Shown: positions 46,707 to 55,916 of the stretch, one piece after another
Layout of the letters: every line of letters begins with the position of its first letter
How positions within the stretch are numbered: the stretch's first letter is position 1
Notes under the pieces: generated by a model
Databases searched by the model: none
What the model was told of the DNA's origin: nothing
The model's input: only the letters and a program-made list of their open reading frames with translations
Position numbers and translations under genes: made by a program
Assembly: GCA_963795775.1 (NCBI GenBank)
Contig: CAWCJL010000002.1
Coordinates: 620,001 to 684,000 of the forward strand
Direction of reading: 5' to 3'
Length of the DNA: 64,000 bases
From: CAWCJL01 sp963795775
Lineage (GTDB): Bacteria > Acidobacteriota > Terriglobia > Terriglobales > Acidobacteriaceae

Positions 46707-46946
46707 TCACGGCTGCCGGCGAGGCACCAGGATGGTTTCCGCGCGGGCGCTCCCCTGCGGCTCGGTCTCGGTCCGGATCTGCTCTTCCGGCTCCAGGTGC
46801 GCCGCGTGGCTGCGGGCATGCGTGCCTTCGAGGTTGTCGCTGGGCGGTATCGCCGGGTTGTGCTCGCCCCGCAGCGCCCGCTCCGCCATCTCGCGCGTGT
46901 CGCTGTCGGCGCGACCGCTCTCGTTTCCTGTCTGTTCTTCTGCCAT
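46707..46946 (-). CDS. Small charged, probably disordered protein
   Basis: 79 residues from the ATG at 46946, which has GAGGTGAGGA upstream. Composition is dominated by Glu, Arg, Ala and Thr (MAEEQTGNESGRADSDTREM, HLEPEEQIRTETEPQGSA), with no hydrophobic core. It is probably an unfolded or stress-type cytoplasmic protein. No family is recognised. The ribosome-binding site is the main support. Confidence 0.5.
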   Translation of the reverse strand: MAEEQTGNESGRADSDTREMAERALRGEHNPAIPPSDNLEGTHARSHAAHLEPEEQIRTETEPQGSARAETILVPRRQP

Positions 46947-47086
46947 GGTGTCCTCACCTCTTGCTTGGGTAGAGTCCTCCGCGGGCCGCCCGGTTGCCGC
47001 GGGCCCGCTGTCAGACAAGAGCTGCCAATCGAGCGCCGCCTGATCTAGACTTTTCTGCGACACCGCTCCTCCCGCCGGAGGCCGAC

Positions 47087-47272
47087 ATGCAGCCGCAGCA
47101 GCACCACCCGAACGTCCCCGCCCTGCTCACCTGGGGCGCGATCATCATCGCCGCCACCTTTGCCTGGAGCGTGTTTTATGGCTGGAGCGGCACGCATCAG
47201 CTCCTCATCTACGTCGCCGCCGATATACTCTTCTTCGCCATGGTCCTGTTCTTTGTGGTGAGGCGCGACTAG
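47087..47272 (+). CDS. Small two-helix membrane protein
   Basis: 61 residues. CGGAGG precedes the ATG by 5 bases. Two membrane helices (LLTWGAIIIAATFAWSVFYG and LIYVAADILFFAMVLFFVV) are joined by a short polar loop, with a basic end (RRD). No family is recognised. It is one of four tiny genes in this 2.5-kb accessory stretch. Confidence 0.55.
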   Translation: MQPQQHHPNVPALLTWGAIIIAATFAWSVFYGWSGTHQLLIYVAADILFFAMVLFFVVRRD

Positions 47273-47342
47273 CCGCCCGCACTCTCGGGGCTAAGCATGG
47301 TGCGGTCAGCCGTCGGATGGAGAATGCAAGCAGCAATAGAAA

Positions 47343-47364
47343 GGGCTGCCGGTGCGGGCAGCCC
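47343..47364 (-). terminator. Terminator of the 47388-47957 lipoprotein gene
   Basis: Perfect 8-base stem GGGCTGCC / GGCAGCCC with a 6-base loop. On the minus strand it is followed by TTTCTATTG. It lies 24 bases past the stop. Confidence 0.7.
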
Positions 47365-47387
47365 CTCCCTCGCGGATGAACCCCACC

Positions 47388-47957
47388 CTAATCTGTGTTG
47401 CGCACCCAGCCGTCCTGGGTCAGCACCAGAGTGGCTTCATCCACCGGCTGCTCGGACATGGCCTTGGCCACGGCCGGGAAGGCGCTGCGAATGGCCTCGG
47501 CGCGAGCCCACTCGGCGTTCGTCTTTTCGCGGAAGTGGTAGTCCACCTTGGTAAAGCGGTTGCCGTGGAACTCCGCCGGCTCAGTGAACCGATCGACACT
47601 CGTGACTTCCCGCTGCCCGTAGCAGAAGCGGCCTGCCCCCGGTGCCGCCTGCCCGCTGGCGGTCAACACGTACCGGTTTACCGTGTCATGCCCTTTGGCA
47701 TGCTGTTCGCGTTCCACCAGGCCGGCCGTGGTCAGTGCGTCCAGGCGGCGGCGGGTCTCGCTCATCAGCTTGTCATTCGCACCCACTTCATAGGGAAATG
47801 GGAGAGCCTTGTCGAACAGGCAATCCGAGGCCGACGCATAGGTCTCTTTGAGCGCCGCGACGAAGTTCTCCTTGTTCGCCGCCGTCTTATCTCCGCAACC
47901 TGCTATCACGAGTGTTGCAATCCCACCTGCCAGTACTGCAAAAGCCTTGATGCGCAT
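47388..47957 (-). CDS. Lipoprotein of unknown function
   Basis: 189 residues. The signal peptide ends in a lipobox (GGIATLVIAGC). The mature part starts with Lys/Asn-rich sequence, then has KLMSETRRRLDALTTAGLVE, which resembles a small winged-helix-like hairpin, and later strands (VNRYVLTASGQAAPG, RFTKVDYHFREK). Similar small lipoproteins occur in proteobacteria without known function. It has its own terminator and no obvious partners. Confidence 0.65.
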   Translation of the reverse strand: MRIKAFAVLAGGIATLVIAGCGDKTAANKENFVAALKETYASASDCLFDKALPFPYEVGANDKLMSETRRRLDALTTAGLVEREQHAKGHDTVNRYVLTASGQAAPGAGRFCYGQREVTSVDRFTEPAEFHGNRFTKVDYHFREKTNAEWARAEAIRSAFPAVAKAMSEQPVDEATLVLTQDGWVRNTD

Positions 47958-48100
47958 GATCTGTCCCCTCAGGAAGATTTCACCTGTAGCGTAGGGGAAA
48001 ATGCGGCGTGGCTACAGCTTACTAACCGGGTAGTCTCCCGAAATGGGCTGTCACTTTGGCGCCATTACTTACTTCGGTCAGCGACACCGGTCTGAAAGGC

Positions 48101-48126
48101 ACAAAGGCCGCACAGCGCGTGCGGCC
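48101..48126 (-). terminator. Terminator of the His-rich small gene
   Basis: Perfect 8-base stem GGCCGCAC / GTGCGGCC around AGCGC. On the minus strand it is followed by TTTGTGCCTTT. Confidence 0.7.
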
Positions 48127-48143
48127 CGGCAACTTCGGCGACG

Positions 48144-48344
48144 CTACTTCTTGCTCTGCTGCCCCGACTTGGTGTGTGCTTCCGTCGAAGCGCCATGGGC
48201 TTTCGTGGAGTGCTCATGAGCGGTCGTCGAGTGCTTGTGCGCTTCCTCGTGGTTCCCCTTCTCATGATGCTCAGCCGCGGTCCGATGCGACTTCGCTGCA
48301 TTCTCGTGATGCTCTGCCGCTTTTTTATGTGCTTCTTTGGCCAT
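48144..48344 (-). CDS. Small His/Ala/Lys-rich helical protein
   Basis: 66 residues from the ATG at 48344 (MAKEAHKKAAEHHENAAKSH). Pairs of His recur at 7-11 residue spacing (AEHHENA, AEHHEKG, HKHST, HEHST). It is highly helical and charged, possibly a metal-binding or desiccation-type protein. GAGG lies just upstream of the start and a good terminator lies after the stop, so expression is likely. Confidence 0.6.
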   Translation of the reverse strand: MAKEAHKKAAEHHENAAKSHRTAAEHHEKGNHEEAHKHSTTAHEHSTKAHGASTEAHTKSGQQSKK

Positions 48345-48464
48345 GAGATCCTCTATTCCGGGCATGTGCCCTGAGCGATAAGAGCGCCGGCCCTGCGTGC
48401 GGGTTGTTTACCGGCCCGGATCGGACATCACGCAATCCAAGTGGCTGGGAGCACAAATAGAAAA

Positions 48465-48482
48465 GGACGGCCGAAGCCGTCC
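48465..48482 (-). terminator. Terminator of the cold-shock gene
   Basis: Perfect 7-base stem GGACGGC / GCCGTCC with CGAA loop. On the minus strand it is followed by TTTTCTATTT. Confidence 0.8.
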
Positions 48483-48508
48483 TCTTCACAAACGAGAATG
48501 CCTGTGGC

Positions 48509-48709
48509 TTAGAGAGCCTGAACGTTCTCTGCCTGCCAGCCCTTGGGGCCCTTGGTCACGTTGAACTGAACGGCCTGGCCTTCCTGGAGGGTGCGGAATC
48601 CGTTGGACTGGATCGCGGTGTGATGCACGAAGACATCCTCACCATTCTGACGGCTGATAAAACCAAAACCCTTGGCGTCGTTAAACCACTTCACTGTTCC
48701 CTGTTCCAT
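48509..48709 (-). CDS. cspA: Cold-shock domain protein
   Basis: 66 residues, the canonical length. The OB-fold RNA-binding motifs are both present: GTVKWFNDAKGFGFIS (RNP1) and DVFVHHTAI (RNP2), ending KGWQAENVQAL. Such proteins melt RNA secondary structure and act as antiterminators or RNA chaperones in cold or stationary phase. AAAGGAAA lies before the ATG. The leader up to about 48840 is AT-richer than average, as is common for cold-shock mRNAs. Confidence 0.93.
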   Translation of the reverse strand: MEQGTVKWFNDAKGFGFISRQNGEDVFVHHTAIQSNGFRTLQEGQAVQFNVTKGPKGWQAENVQAL

Positions 48710-48896
48710 TATGCAATTTCCTTTACTGCTGAGATAACGCTGAAAACGGTGTTCGGGATCTCTGCTAGTAAAGAACTGCTGTACAGAACAAGAGGTGACC
48801 TGAAACGTATTCGACGTGAAATTATTGTAGCATAGGTCGGCCAGCAGCTTGTCCAGAAAATTCAGCGGGGCTCGGGAGAAAAGTAATGCGCATGGG

Positions 48897-49427
48897 ATGC
48901 AGCGCATCGGATGTGCCGTCGTAATGTTTGCCGGATGCGGCTTTGGACTCGCCCAGACCGCCAGTTCCGCACCCTCCAGTTCCCCCGCGGCTTCCTGTCC
49001 CGCCACGCCCACGCTGGAAGCCCTGACCAAAGCGCTGGATGCTGCAGTGAGCGGCCCGGGCACCCGGGACCGCACCTGCCTGCGCGCCGTCCTGATGCCG
49101 GAAGCGCGGCTGATTCCCGTGGCCCGGGGCAAGGACGGGCAGATTGCTGCGCACGTGCTGACCGTAGATGACTGGATCTCCCGGGTGCGGCAGCGGGGTG
49201 ACGCGGTCTTCTACGAACACCAGATCGCGCAAAAGATCGAGAGCTTCGGTCACATCGCCCATCTGTGGAGCACCTACGAGATCCGTGACACGCCGGAGGG
49301 CAAAGCAGAGATGCGCGGCATCAACAGCATCCAGGCGATCAATGACGGCACTAACTGGCGCGTGATGGAGATTGTCTGGGAGACAGAAGGACCGGGGCAG
49401 CCGATCCCGGACAAGTATCTGCGGTAA
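48897..49427 (+). CDS. Secreted NTF2/SnoaL-like protein
   Basis: 176 residues. The signal peptide (MQRIGCAVVMFAGCGFGLAQ) is followed by a Ser/Pro linker. The mature part (TLEALTKALDAAVSGPG, VLTVDDWISRVRQRGDAVFY, SFGHIAHLWSTYEIRDTPEG, NDGTNWRVMEIVWE) follows the order of a nuclear-transport-factor-2-like cone. Function is unknown; often a small-ligand or adapter domain in the periplasm. It is the last chromosomal-type gene before the defence island. Confidence 0.7.
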   Translation: MQRIGCAVVMFAGCGFGLAQTASSAPSSSPAASCPATPTLEALTKALDAAVSGPGTRDRTCLRAVLMPEARLIPVARGKDGQIAAHVLTVDDWISRVRQRGDAVFYEHQIAQKIESFGHIAHLWSTYEIRDTPEGKAEMRGINSIQAINDGTNWRVMEIVWETEGPGQPIPDKYLR

Positions 49428-50198
49428 AGAAGGCCTGTCTCGAAGGTGCCCTACAGCATGGCCGCACTAGCGCCGATATTCCCCACAGTTCTAATGTCGG
49501 TTTGGTCTGACGCTGGCCCTTCACCGAAGCGAGCGCAGCAGTAAGCTGCCGTCCTTCCACCCTTCCCAATACGCCCAGCACTCTGCGAGGTAGCGTGCGT
49601 CCATTGAGCGATACCGGGCCAAACGAGTCATTCGCGGCTTGGCTGGAGCTACCCGAGGGGCAGCGGAATGCGGCGGGATGCGGAGTTCCGGGAAATCTTC
49701 GTGCTGAGCTGCGGGAAGGGCTGGTCCGCGATCCGGGACGAAGCGGAGGGGCAGCTACGGGGCCGACCTGAGCTGCTTGGCGGCTTCGCGGAGAAGCTGT
49801 CCGCGCTGCCTGGCCACGCGGAGCGGGCAATGGTGGCGTCCTGTATTCAAGCTCGCCGCCGTATACCGGCCGGCCGAGTTTGGCTTGTCAGTTTGCCCCC
49901 GGCGCGGTTTATCTTCCGTGATAAGCTGCGCCTGTCTAGCGGGCAGCCCCTCGTACCGAATGAACAGGTGTAAGTTTGTACTTCTTGTACTTCGAGCAAG
50001 GGCCATCGGGCTCGTAGCCCCTCTGTTATACGTGGCAGAATCAGCTCCGACCCGTGAGCTGCCCTCTATTTGCTCTCACTCGCTCAACCCGAACCCTGTA
50101 GAGCCTCGATCCCCGCAGCTTGAGGCCTTTGTGGTGATCGTGGTGAACGATCCGTGCTGTCGGCAGATGTGGACGTAGGTTCTGGACAGACCTCCACG
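49428..50198. other. Gene-free boundary before the defence island
   Basis: About 770 bases with no supported gene. At 49518-49552 there is a 35-base segment nearly identical to the end of hsdR (51217-51250), reading QLTAALASVKG on the minus strand. It may be the debris of an earlier restriction gene. No tRNA or integrase is visible to mark an attachment site. Confidence 0.45.
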
Positions 50199-51134
50199 TC
50201 ACGCCTTAACAAGTCTAAAACTTATCTGGTACCTCAAAAATTGAACTGTCGGCAACATGGCTAGTGCACGCCGAACACGGGGGTCATCCTCGAGCGCTAT
50301 AATCGCACCTTCGACCGTTTGCCCCTTCTCAGCAAGCTCCTCTTGCACGTAACCCATATAGCGAAGCAGTTGACCAATGACAGCGTCGCTTGCTCGCCCC
50401 TTCTTCAACTCGATCACGAGAAGCCTTTTCTTATCTTTGCTGACCGCCAAAATATCTAACGGCCCAGTATCGGTCGCATACTGTTGGCCTACACGCTCCC
50501 CCTCTTCCTCATAAATGTCGTAGCTCTTGCCGAAGTCCGTCTGAGCCCAATTCTGGACCAAGAAATCTTCTAGGTGCTTCTCCAAGGCAAAGGATGCAAG
50601 CTCTTCGGCGACCTCCTGAACTCGACTCTCCGGAACGGAAGCACTGAGGAGGCGTTCAATCTCATCGGCATACTGAGTGATGGTGCTAACTGTGCCGATC
50701 GCCCCTGCGGAGTTCTTGAGCGCTTCGCTCATCTCCGCTCGATCTATACTCTGAGTGAGCCAGCGTACGGGCCGCCGGTGAGGAAGGTGCTGCCCAGCTT
50801 GGAAGGCATACTCTCCGATCACCTCGCCCACGTGAAAGCGGCCGTTGCCTGCTGGGCAGAGCACCACGTCGCCCTTTCTGATGCCTTTCGATACCATCCA
50901 CAAAGCTCCGCCCGCCAGTCCAGCGGAAATCCTGGACTTTTCTGGGTGCCGCTCCTGGAATCTCGGGATGGAGTAATCCCTGTTGAAAACCTTCCACTCC
51001 TCTGGGAGCTTATCGCTGAGGTCTTCTGATACACCAAAGTCCGCACCGATGAAGTTCCCGTCAAAACATTCCTCGGCGTACACGCTCGCCCTACCAAGCA
51101 TCACGCGATAGTATTTTCTCGTATCGTCCTCCAA
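50199..51134 (-). CDS. PUA/EVE-like reader fused to a NucS-type PD-(D/E)XK nuclease
   Basis: 311 residues. The middle region (LWMVSKGIRKGDVVLCPAGN, then HVGEVIGEYAFQAG and LPHRRPVRWL) resembles the PUA-superfamily EVE-like modules that bind modified bases in restriction proteins. The C-terminal region has DILAVSKDKKRLLVIELKKG (E about 241, K 243) and VIGQLLRYMGYVQEE, the core of the NucS/DUF91 nuclease family. The combination suggests a nuclease steered by DNA modification. It is the last gene of the hsdM-hsdS-hsdR operon, 34 bases after the restored hsdR stop. The family is inferred from motifs, not a search. Confidence 0.7.
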   Translation of the reverse strand: MEDDTRKYYRVMLGRASVYAEECFDGNFIGADFGVSEDLSDKLPEEWKVFNRDYSIPRFQERHPEKSRISAGLAGGALWMVSKGIRKGDVVLCPAGNGRFHVGEVIGEYAFQAGQHLPHRRPVRWLTQSIDRAEMSEALKNSAGAIGTVSTITQYADEIERLLSASVPESRVQEVAEELASFALEKHLEDFLVQNWAQTDFGKSYDIYEEEGERVGQQYATDTGPLDILAVSKDKKRLLVIELKKGRASDAVIGQLLRYMGYVQEELAEKGQTVEGAIIALEDDPRVRRALAMLPTVQFLRYQISFRLVKA

Positions 51135-51168
51135 GCAGATGGATTTGAAACATTGGAGCTTTCGCCCT

Positions 51169-54100
51169 TTATTGCCGAATCATTTCAGCCTCCGTGACGA
51201 CCTTGCCCATGGCATTGCCCTTCACCGAAGCGAGCACAGCAGCAAGCTGCCCCACTTCTCCGCTCCAAATACGCCTCCGGCGCCGTGGGGGTGCATATCC
51301 GTGAAGGGTGACTCGAAGAGTTGGCGTGCGTCCATCCACCCGCACTGGGTAAGGTGGTTTATCAGCAGGTCAACGAACTGGTTTTGATTCGCGGTGAGAT
51401 TCTTCCCTGAAAGAAAGGCCTCGAATGCCAACTTCGCGGCTTGACGATCCAAGCCGACAAGCGAGCGAATGAACAGGCCCAACCCATGTTCCTGCCGAGC
51501 GGCTTGCTCGACATCTTCCGGCTTGCCTACGCCAGCTTGCACCAACATCGATTCGAGGGCGCTCAGATCGGCAAAAGTCAGCGGCTCGTTCCACTTCACC
51601 TTGTGGATGGCCGGGTCGTCCTCGTGGGCACGCAGGAAATGTAGTACCTTGTCTCGAAACTTCCCGCTGATGACGCCCGTGCTCACACCCGGCAACTCCA
51701 CTGTCGTCGCATGGCCAAGCTCATCTTCAAAGTCTGTATAGACCACAGCCCGCCGCGACTTCTCGATGAATTTGACCAGCCCCCGGAGTTTGCGGCGTAC
51801 GTCCTCCAGGACGGGTACGTTCACCCCCTCCCAAAAAGGATCTGACTGGACTTCCTGGATGAGAGCCATCTGCTCGCGCACCATTGGAATGGCTGCCTTC
51901 TCTTCAAGCGCGCTCGCAATGGCAACGACATCCCGCCGCATGCGCTCGAAGCCAACCTCTGCTCGGAGGAGGGCGAGCTGGAGTCTCAACACAAGCAGGT
52001 CGAAGTGTTTCGCATCCTGGTCAGCATCCGCCAGCCCGGTTGGCAGGGGCGCAACCTCATGCGCCAGTTCTCCATATTGTTCCACGCTCAGGTCCTCCCA
52101 GGCGCTGGCCTCCGAGTACCACTCCACCAGGCGCCGCTTCGGTCTGACGATAAAGTTCTCAAGCGGCATCGCTGCCACCTGTTGCCGCAGCAGGTCAGCC
52201 GTCTCGGTCCGCACTCGCCCCGCTGCTTCGCTTGACTCATCACCGTTTCGCCTCGCGTGCAGTTCCCCGATGAGTTCCAGGCGCGCGGTAAACAGTCGCT
52301 CACCGAGAGAACCCCCCGCCCCACCTTCAGCCAGCGGTATGTCCTGGCTGAAGAACTCGAGGTTCTGGCAGAAATCGAAGATGTAGAAATCCCGCTTGTC
52401 CTTGCCCGGCCCGTATAGCTCCGGTCGCAACCGCGTACCTCGCCCCACCATCTGCCAGAATTTGGTCTTCGAGCGCACCAGCTTGAAAAACACCAGGTTC
52501 ACCACCTCTGGCACATCAATACCCGTATCGAGCATGTCTACCGAGATCGCAATGTGGGGCGCCTTCTCCGGCTGGCTGAAGTTGTCGATCAAGCTCTGGG
52601 CGTAATCCACCTTGAAGTCGATCACTCGAGCGAAGTGTCCCGCCAGGTGCGGATAGTTCGCGTCAAATCGCTCGGCGATGAACAGCGCATGCGCGTGGTT
52701 TTTTGCAAAGACAATCGTCTTGCCCAGCCGGTCTCCGCCCGCAACCTTGTGGCCGTGGGTCATCAGGTGCTCCAGGACCTTGTCCACCGTGTCCTTGTTG
52801 AACAGCCAGCGGTTCACGGCTTCGGCGTTTACCTGGTCCGGAGCCTCTTCGTCCTCGCCCCACTCCAGCGCGTCCCATTCTTCTTTTTCTTCTTCCGAAA
52901 GCTCGTCGTAGCGGATGCCCTCGCGCTGAAATTTCAGCGGCACGGAGTAGTTCCGCGGCGGTACCAGATAGCCGTCCTTCACCGCTTCGTCAAGCGAGTA
53001 CTCGTCTGTGGGTACGCCGCTCTCCAGCGCAAACAGCCTATAGGTGTTGCGGTCGATCTCGTTCTGCGGCGTGGCCGTCAGTCCTACCAATAGCGCGTCG
53101 AAATATCCGAAGATAGCGCCGAATTTCTTGTAGATGGAGCGGTGCGCCTCATCCACAACCACCAGGTCGAAGTAGCCCGGGCCGAAGCGCCGGGCTCCGT
53201 CCTTCATCTCGTCGATCAGACCCATCATGGTCTGGTAGGTGCACACGTACACGCGTCCATCCTGGTCGCGCTCCGTTACAACGTTTACGGGTGAGGCTGC
53301 CGGCAGGTGCCTCTTGAAGGCGTTCACTGCCTGCCTTACCAGCGCGTTGCGGTCGGCCAGGAAGAGCACGCGCTTGGCCCAGTTCGCCCGCATGAGCACA
53401 TCACACAGCGCAATCACGGTGCGCGTCTTACCCGAGCCGGTGGCCATCACCAGCAGCGCCTTCCGATGCTGCTGTGCAAAGCTCTCGGTCACACGCCGAA
53501 TCGCACGCTCCTGGTAGTACCGCTCTACAATCGCCGGATCAATCGCCACGCTTGCCAGAGCATGCTTGGTTGCGCGGCGCTCAATCAGGAGCTTCAGTTC
53601 GTCCTTGGAATAGAACCCCTGTACGAGCCTCGGCGGATACTGGATGTCGTCCCAGATCCAGTGCTCGTAGCCGTTGCTGTAGAAGATCACCGGGCGTTGG
53701 CCGAACTGCTTTTCCAGACAGTCCGCATAGAGCCGCGCCTGCTCTTGCCCCTCCTCTGCATCTCGTTTGGTTCGCTTCGCCTCGACCAGTCCTAGCGGCC
53801 TTCCGTCGTCGCCCCAGAGCACGTAGTCCACGAAGCCGATTCCTTCGTTATTGGGCATACCAGTGACCTGGTACTCCCGATCGCGAACCTCCTTCAGCGG
53901 CCATCCGGACTCCTTCAACAGCAGGTCAATGAACGCGTCACGTGTCTCGGCCTCGGAGTAGTCGTGTGTGTCGGGGGTCTTCTCGTTGGCTTGCTTGGCC
54001 GCGGCCACATCGGCGCGGAGACGAGAAATCTGAGCCGCATCACGGTACTCTGGGTCCATCTGGACAGCAACTTTTTTGAATGCTCCAACCGCCAACCCCA

Positions 54101-54716
54101 AAGGCCCAGCTATCAAGTCGCTAGCCCGAGGTCCCGTACCCACAACGCCGAAACCAGGACCCATCGACGCCAACTTCGATTCATAAACAGCTACCTTCGC
54201 CAGCAAATCAGCAATACTTTCGTCTTTGAGACGAACCTGTTCTTCCATGTTCTGGATTTGGTTGAGCGTCTGCGCCGGAACGGGTGAGGTCTTGGGCAGC
54301 AGGTCAGGGTTAAAGACGATGCCATCCGCCGGCCGTTGTGCCCGCGCGTAGTTTCGCGCCAGCCAGTAACAGATATGGAAGAGCTCCCGGCAGGCGATGA
54401 GTGCGTCGTACTGCTGGATCGGCCTGCCCGTGTGGACCGCGCGGTTCCCGTGTTCCTTAATCAGCCTGGCCTTGTTCTGGATAGCAGCACCGGCCACGGC
54501 AAGAAAGCTCGGCTCATAGATAAGCGCGCTCAGGTTGTCCTGGTACGGCAGCTTCAGCTTGGCATCGGCCTTGTAGAGCCATTGCAGGAGCAGTTCGAGC
54601 GCGCGCCGGGCGTAGAAGCAGGAGGTGCGTGGGTCGGGATGAACGAGGGCTTCAGCCTTCGCTGCTGATTCGTAGACCTGCTGCCACTCGGGCCGGAGAA
54701 AGGCGAAGTTGGTCAT
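51169..54716 (-). CDS. hsdR: Type I restriction enzyme R subunit, frameshift near the end
   Basis: About 1180 residues. HsdR provides DNA translocation and cleavage in the R2M2S complex. The order is an N-terminal DUF4145-like helical domain (to about 130), a coil, the nuclease core GFVDYVLWGDDGRPLGLVEA with EAK near 312, Walker A ATGSGKT near 425, DEAH near 521, the SF2 second half with VDMLDTGIDVPEVVN and QMVGRGTRLR, and a helical C-terminus. It is of the EcoEI type. A one-base shift near 51245 changes the last residues; correcting it gives QLAAVLASVKGNAMG and a stop at 51169-51171. The start ATG is 4 bases after the hsdS stop. Confidence 0.93.
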
Positions 54717-54719
54717 CGG

Positions 54720-55916
54720 CTAGAGCTCACCTCGGAAGGCGCGGTGCTGGATAGACGCGAAGAGATGCTCGCAACGCAGATTTGAGGCTGCGAGCTTCCT
54801 CTTCGATATCTCAATTTGTTCACGGATCTGCGCGAAGCGGTTTTGAAGGCACAACGGTGCGATGGGCACATGGATCTGTTCGATACGAAAAAGCGCTAGC
54901 TTTCCGATTGTGACCTGCCCAGTGTGGCTACGAATCTGCTCCTGAAGCGGCGCTGTTCGGAGCAGAGCGGCCAAGTACTTGGGGTTATAAACGCCTGTAC
55001 ACTTCGCGATGATCTTGGCTGCGTTCTCGGTCAAATTCGCTCCGGCCAGTGTAGGGGGAACATCAGCGATTTGGCCAATTGAGCCTGCGATTGAAATAAT
55101 GATGTCTCCAGGCTGCACCGTATAACGAGATATCCTGACCTGTGTCTCGGGCTTCAGATAGACAAGATGCTCGTGATCGATTGATCCGTCCTGAAAATCT
55201 GTGACCCTGATATAAGGAAAGGCGGTGCGACCCGTTGCGTACTCCTCCCCTTTCGGAAGCCGCTTTCCGCCCTTTACGTAGGACACATCGGAAAGTGCTC
55301 GTGCATGCCAACCTTTTGGGTTGCAACCTGGATCGCCGAACATTTCGAAGAAGAGGGATTGGGCGAGGGTGTCGAGCTTGGCAATGGCTTCGCGGCGCTT
55401 GGCCCGCAACGCCTCCGCCTTGTCCAGAATCGCCGCGATCCTCCGCTGCCCTTCGATGGGCGGCAGAGGCACCTGTAGATCAGATATCTCCGTAAGACTC
55501 AGGTTAGTTATTGTACCTGTTACTTGTGCCGCCGAGATCTGATGTTTAGCTTGTTCTGAATGAAGCCAGTGCATCAGGTACCTAGGACAGACGGTTTGAA
55601 GAGGACGGATTATACCGACAGCTTGATTGCAATTCATCTCCGGAGCATCTGGCTCCACCACGGCGCAACGACCAATCGTTCCCGCAATCGAGATCAGGAC
55701 GTCACCACCTTGAATAGCAGAACGCGCGAGGGCTCTGTGCGTCGCTTCCGAGATGTACATCGAGCCTGTGGCTAGATCCACTCGCCCGCCTCGAATGTTC
55801 TGTGCGCGGAGAAACGGGACGCCAGACTCAGCGAAAGACAAGTTCACGCTGGTCGGAGTAGTCCCCTTTGTTATTAGTGATGCGATTGTCTTAAGCGAGA
55901 ATTCGGCCCCAATCAC
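54720..55916 (-). CDS. hsdS: Type I restriction specificity subunit
   Basis: 398 residues from the GTG at 55916. HsdS sets the two-part target sequence. The first target domain includes KGTTPTSVNLSFAESGVPFL and ends DLQVPLPPIEGQRRI. The central conserved helices are AAILDKAEALRAKRREAI and LAQSLFFEMFGDP. The second target domain runs from KGWHARALSDVSYVKGGKRL to IEQIHVPIAPL, with the closing helix after it. The same frame is open upstream into the end of hsdM, but that part encodes methylase sequence. GTG overlaps the hsdM stop as GTGA. No frameshift is seen, so the recognition subunit looks intact. Confidence 0.92.
   Translation of the reverse strand: MIGAEFSLKTIASLITKGTTPTSVNLSFAESGVPFLRAQNIRGGRVDLATGSMYISEATHRALARSAIQGGDVLISIAGTIGRCAVVEPDAPEMNCNQAVGIIRPLQTVCPRYLMHWLHSEQAKHQISAAQVTGTITNLSLTEISDLQVPLPPIEGQRRIAAILDKAEALRAKRREAIAKLDTLAQSLFFEMFGDPGCNPKGWHARALSDVSYVKGGKRLPKGEEYATGRTAFPYIRVTDFQDGSIDHEHLVYLKPETQVRISRYTVQPGDIIISIAGSIGQIADVPPTLAGANLTENAAKIIAKCTGVYNPKYLAALLRTAPLQEQIRSHTGQVTIGKLALFRIEQIHVPIAPLCLQNRFAQIREQIEISKRKLAASNLRCEHLFASIQHRAFRGEL

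Noticed and set aside
49428..50198. tRNA or attachment site at the defence island edge
   Set aside because: No cloverleaf-like sequence with a T-loop was seen, and no integrase gene is nearby in the window.
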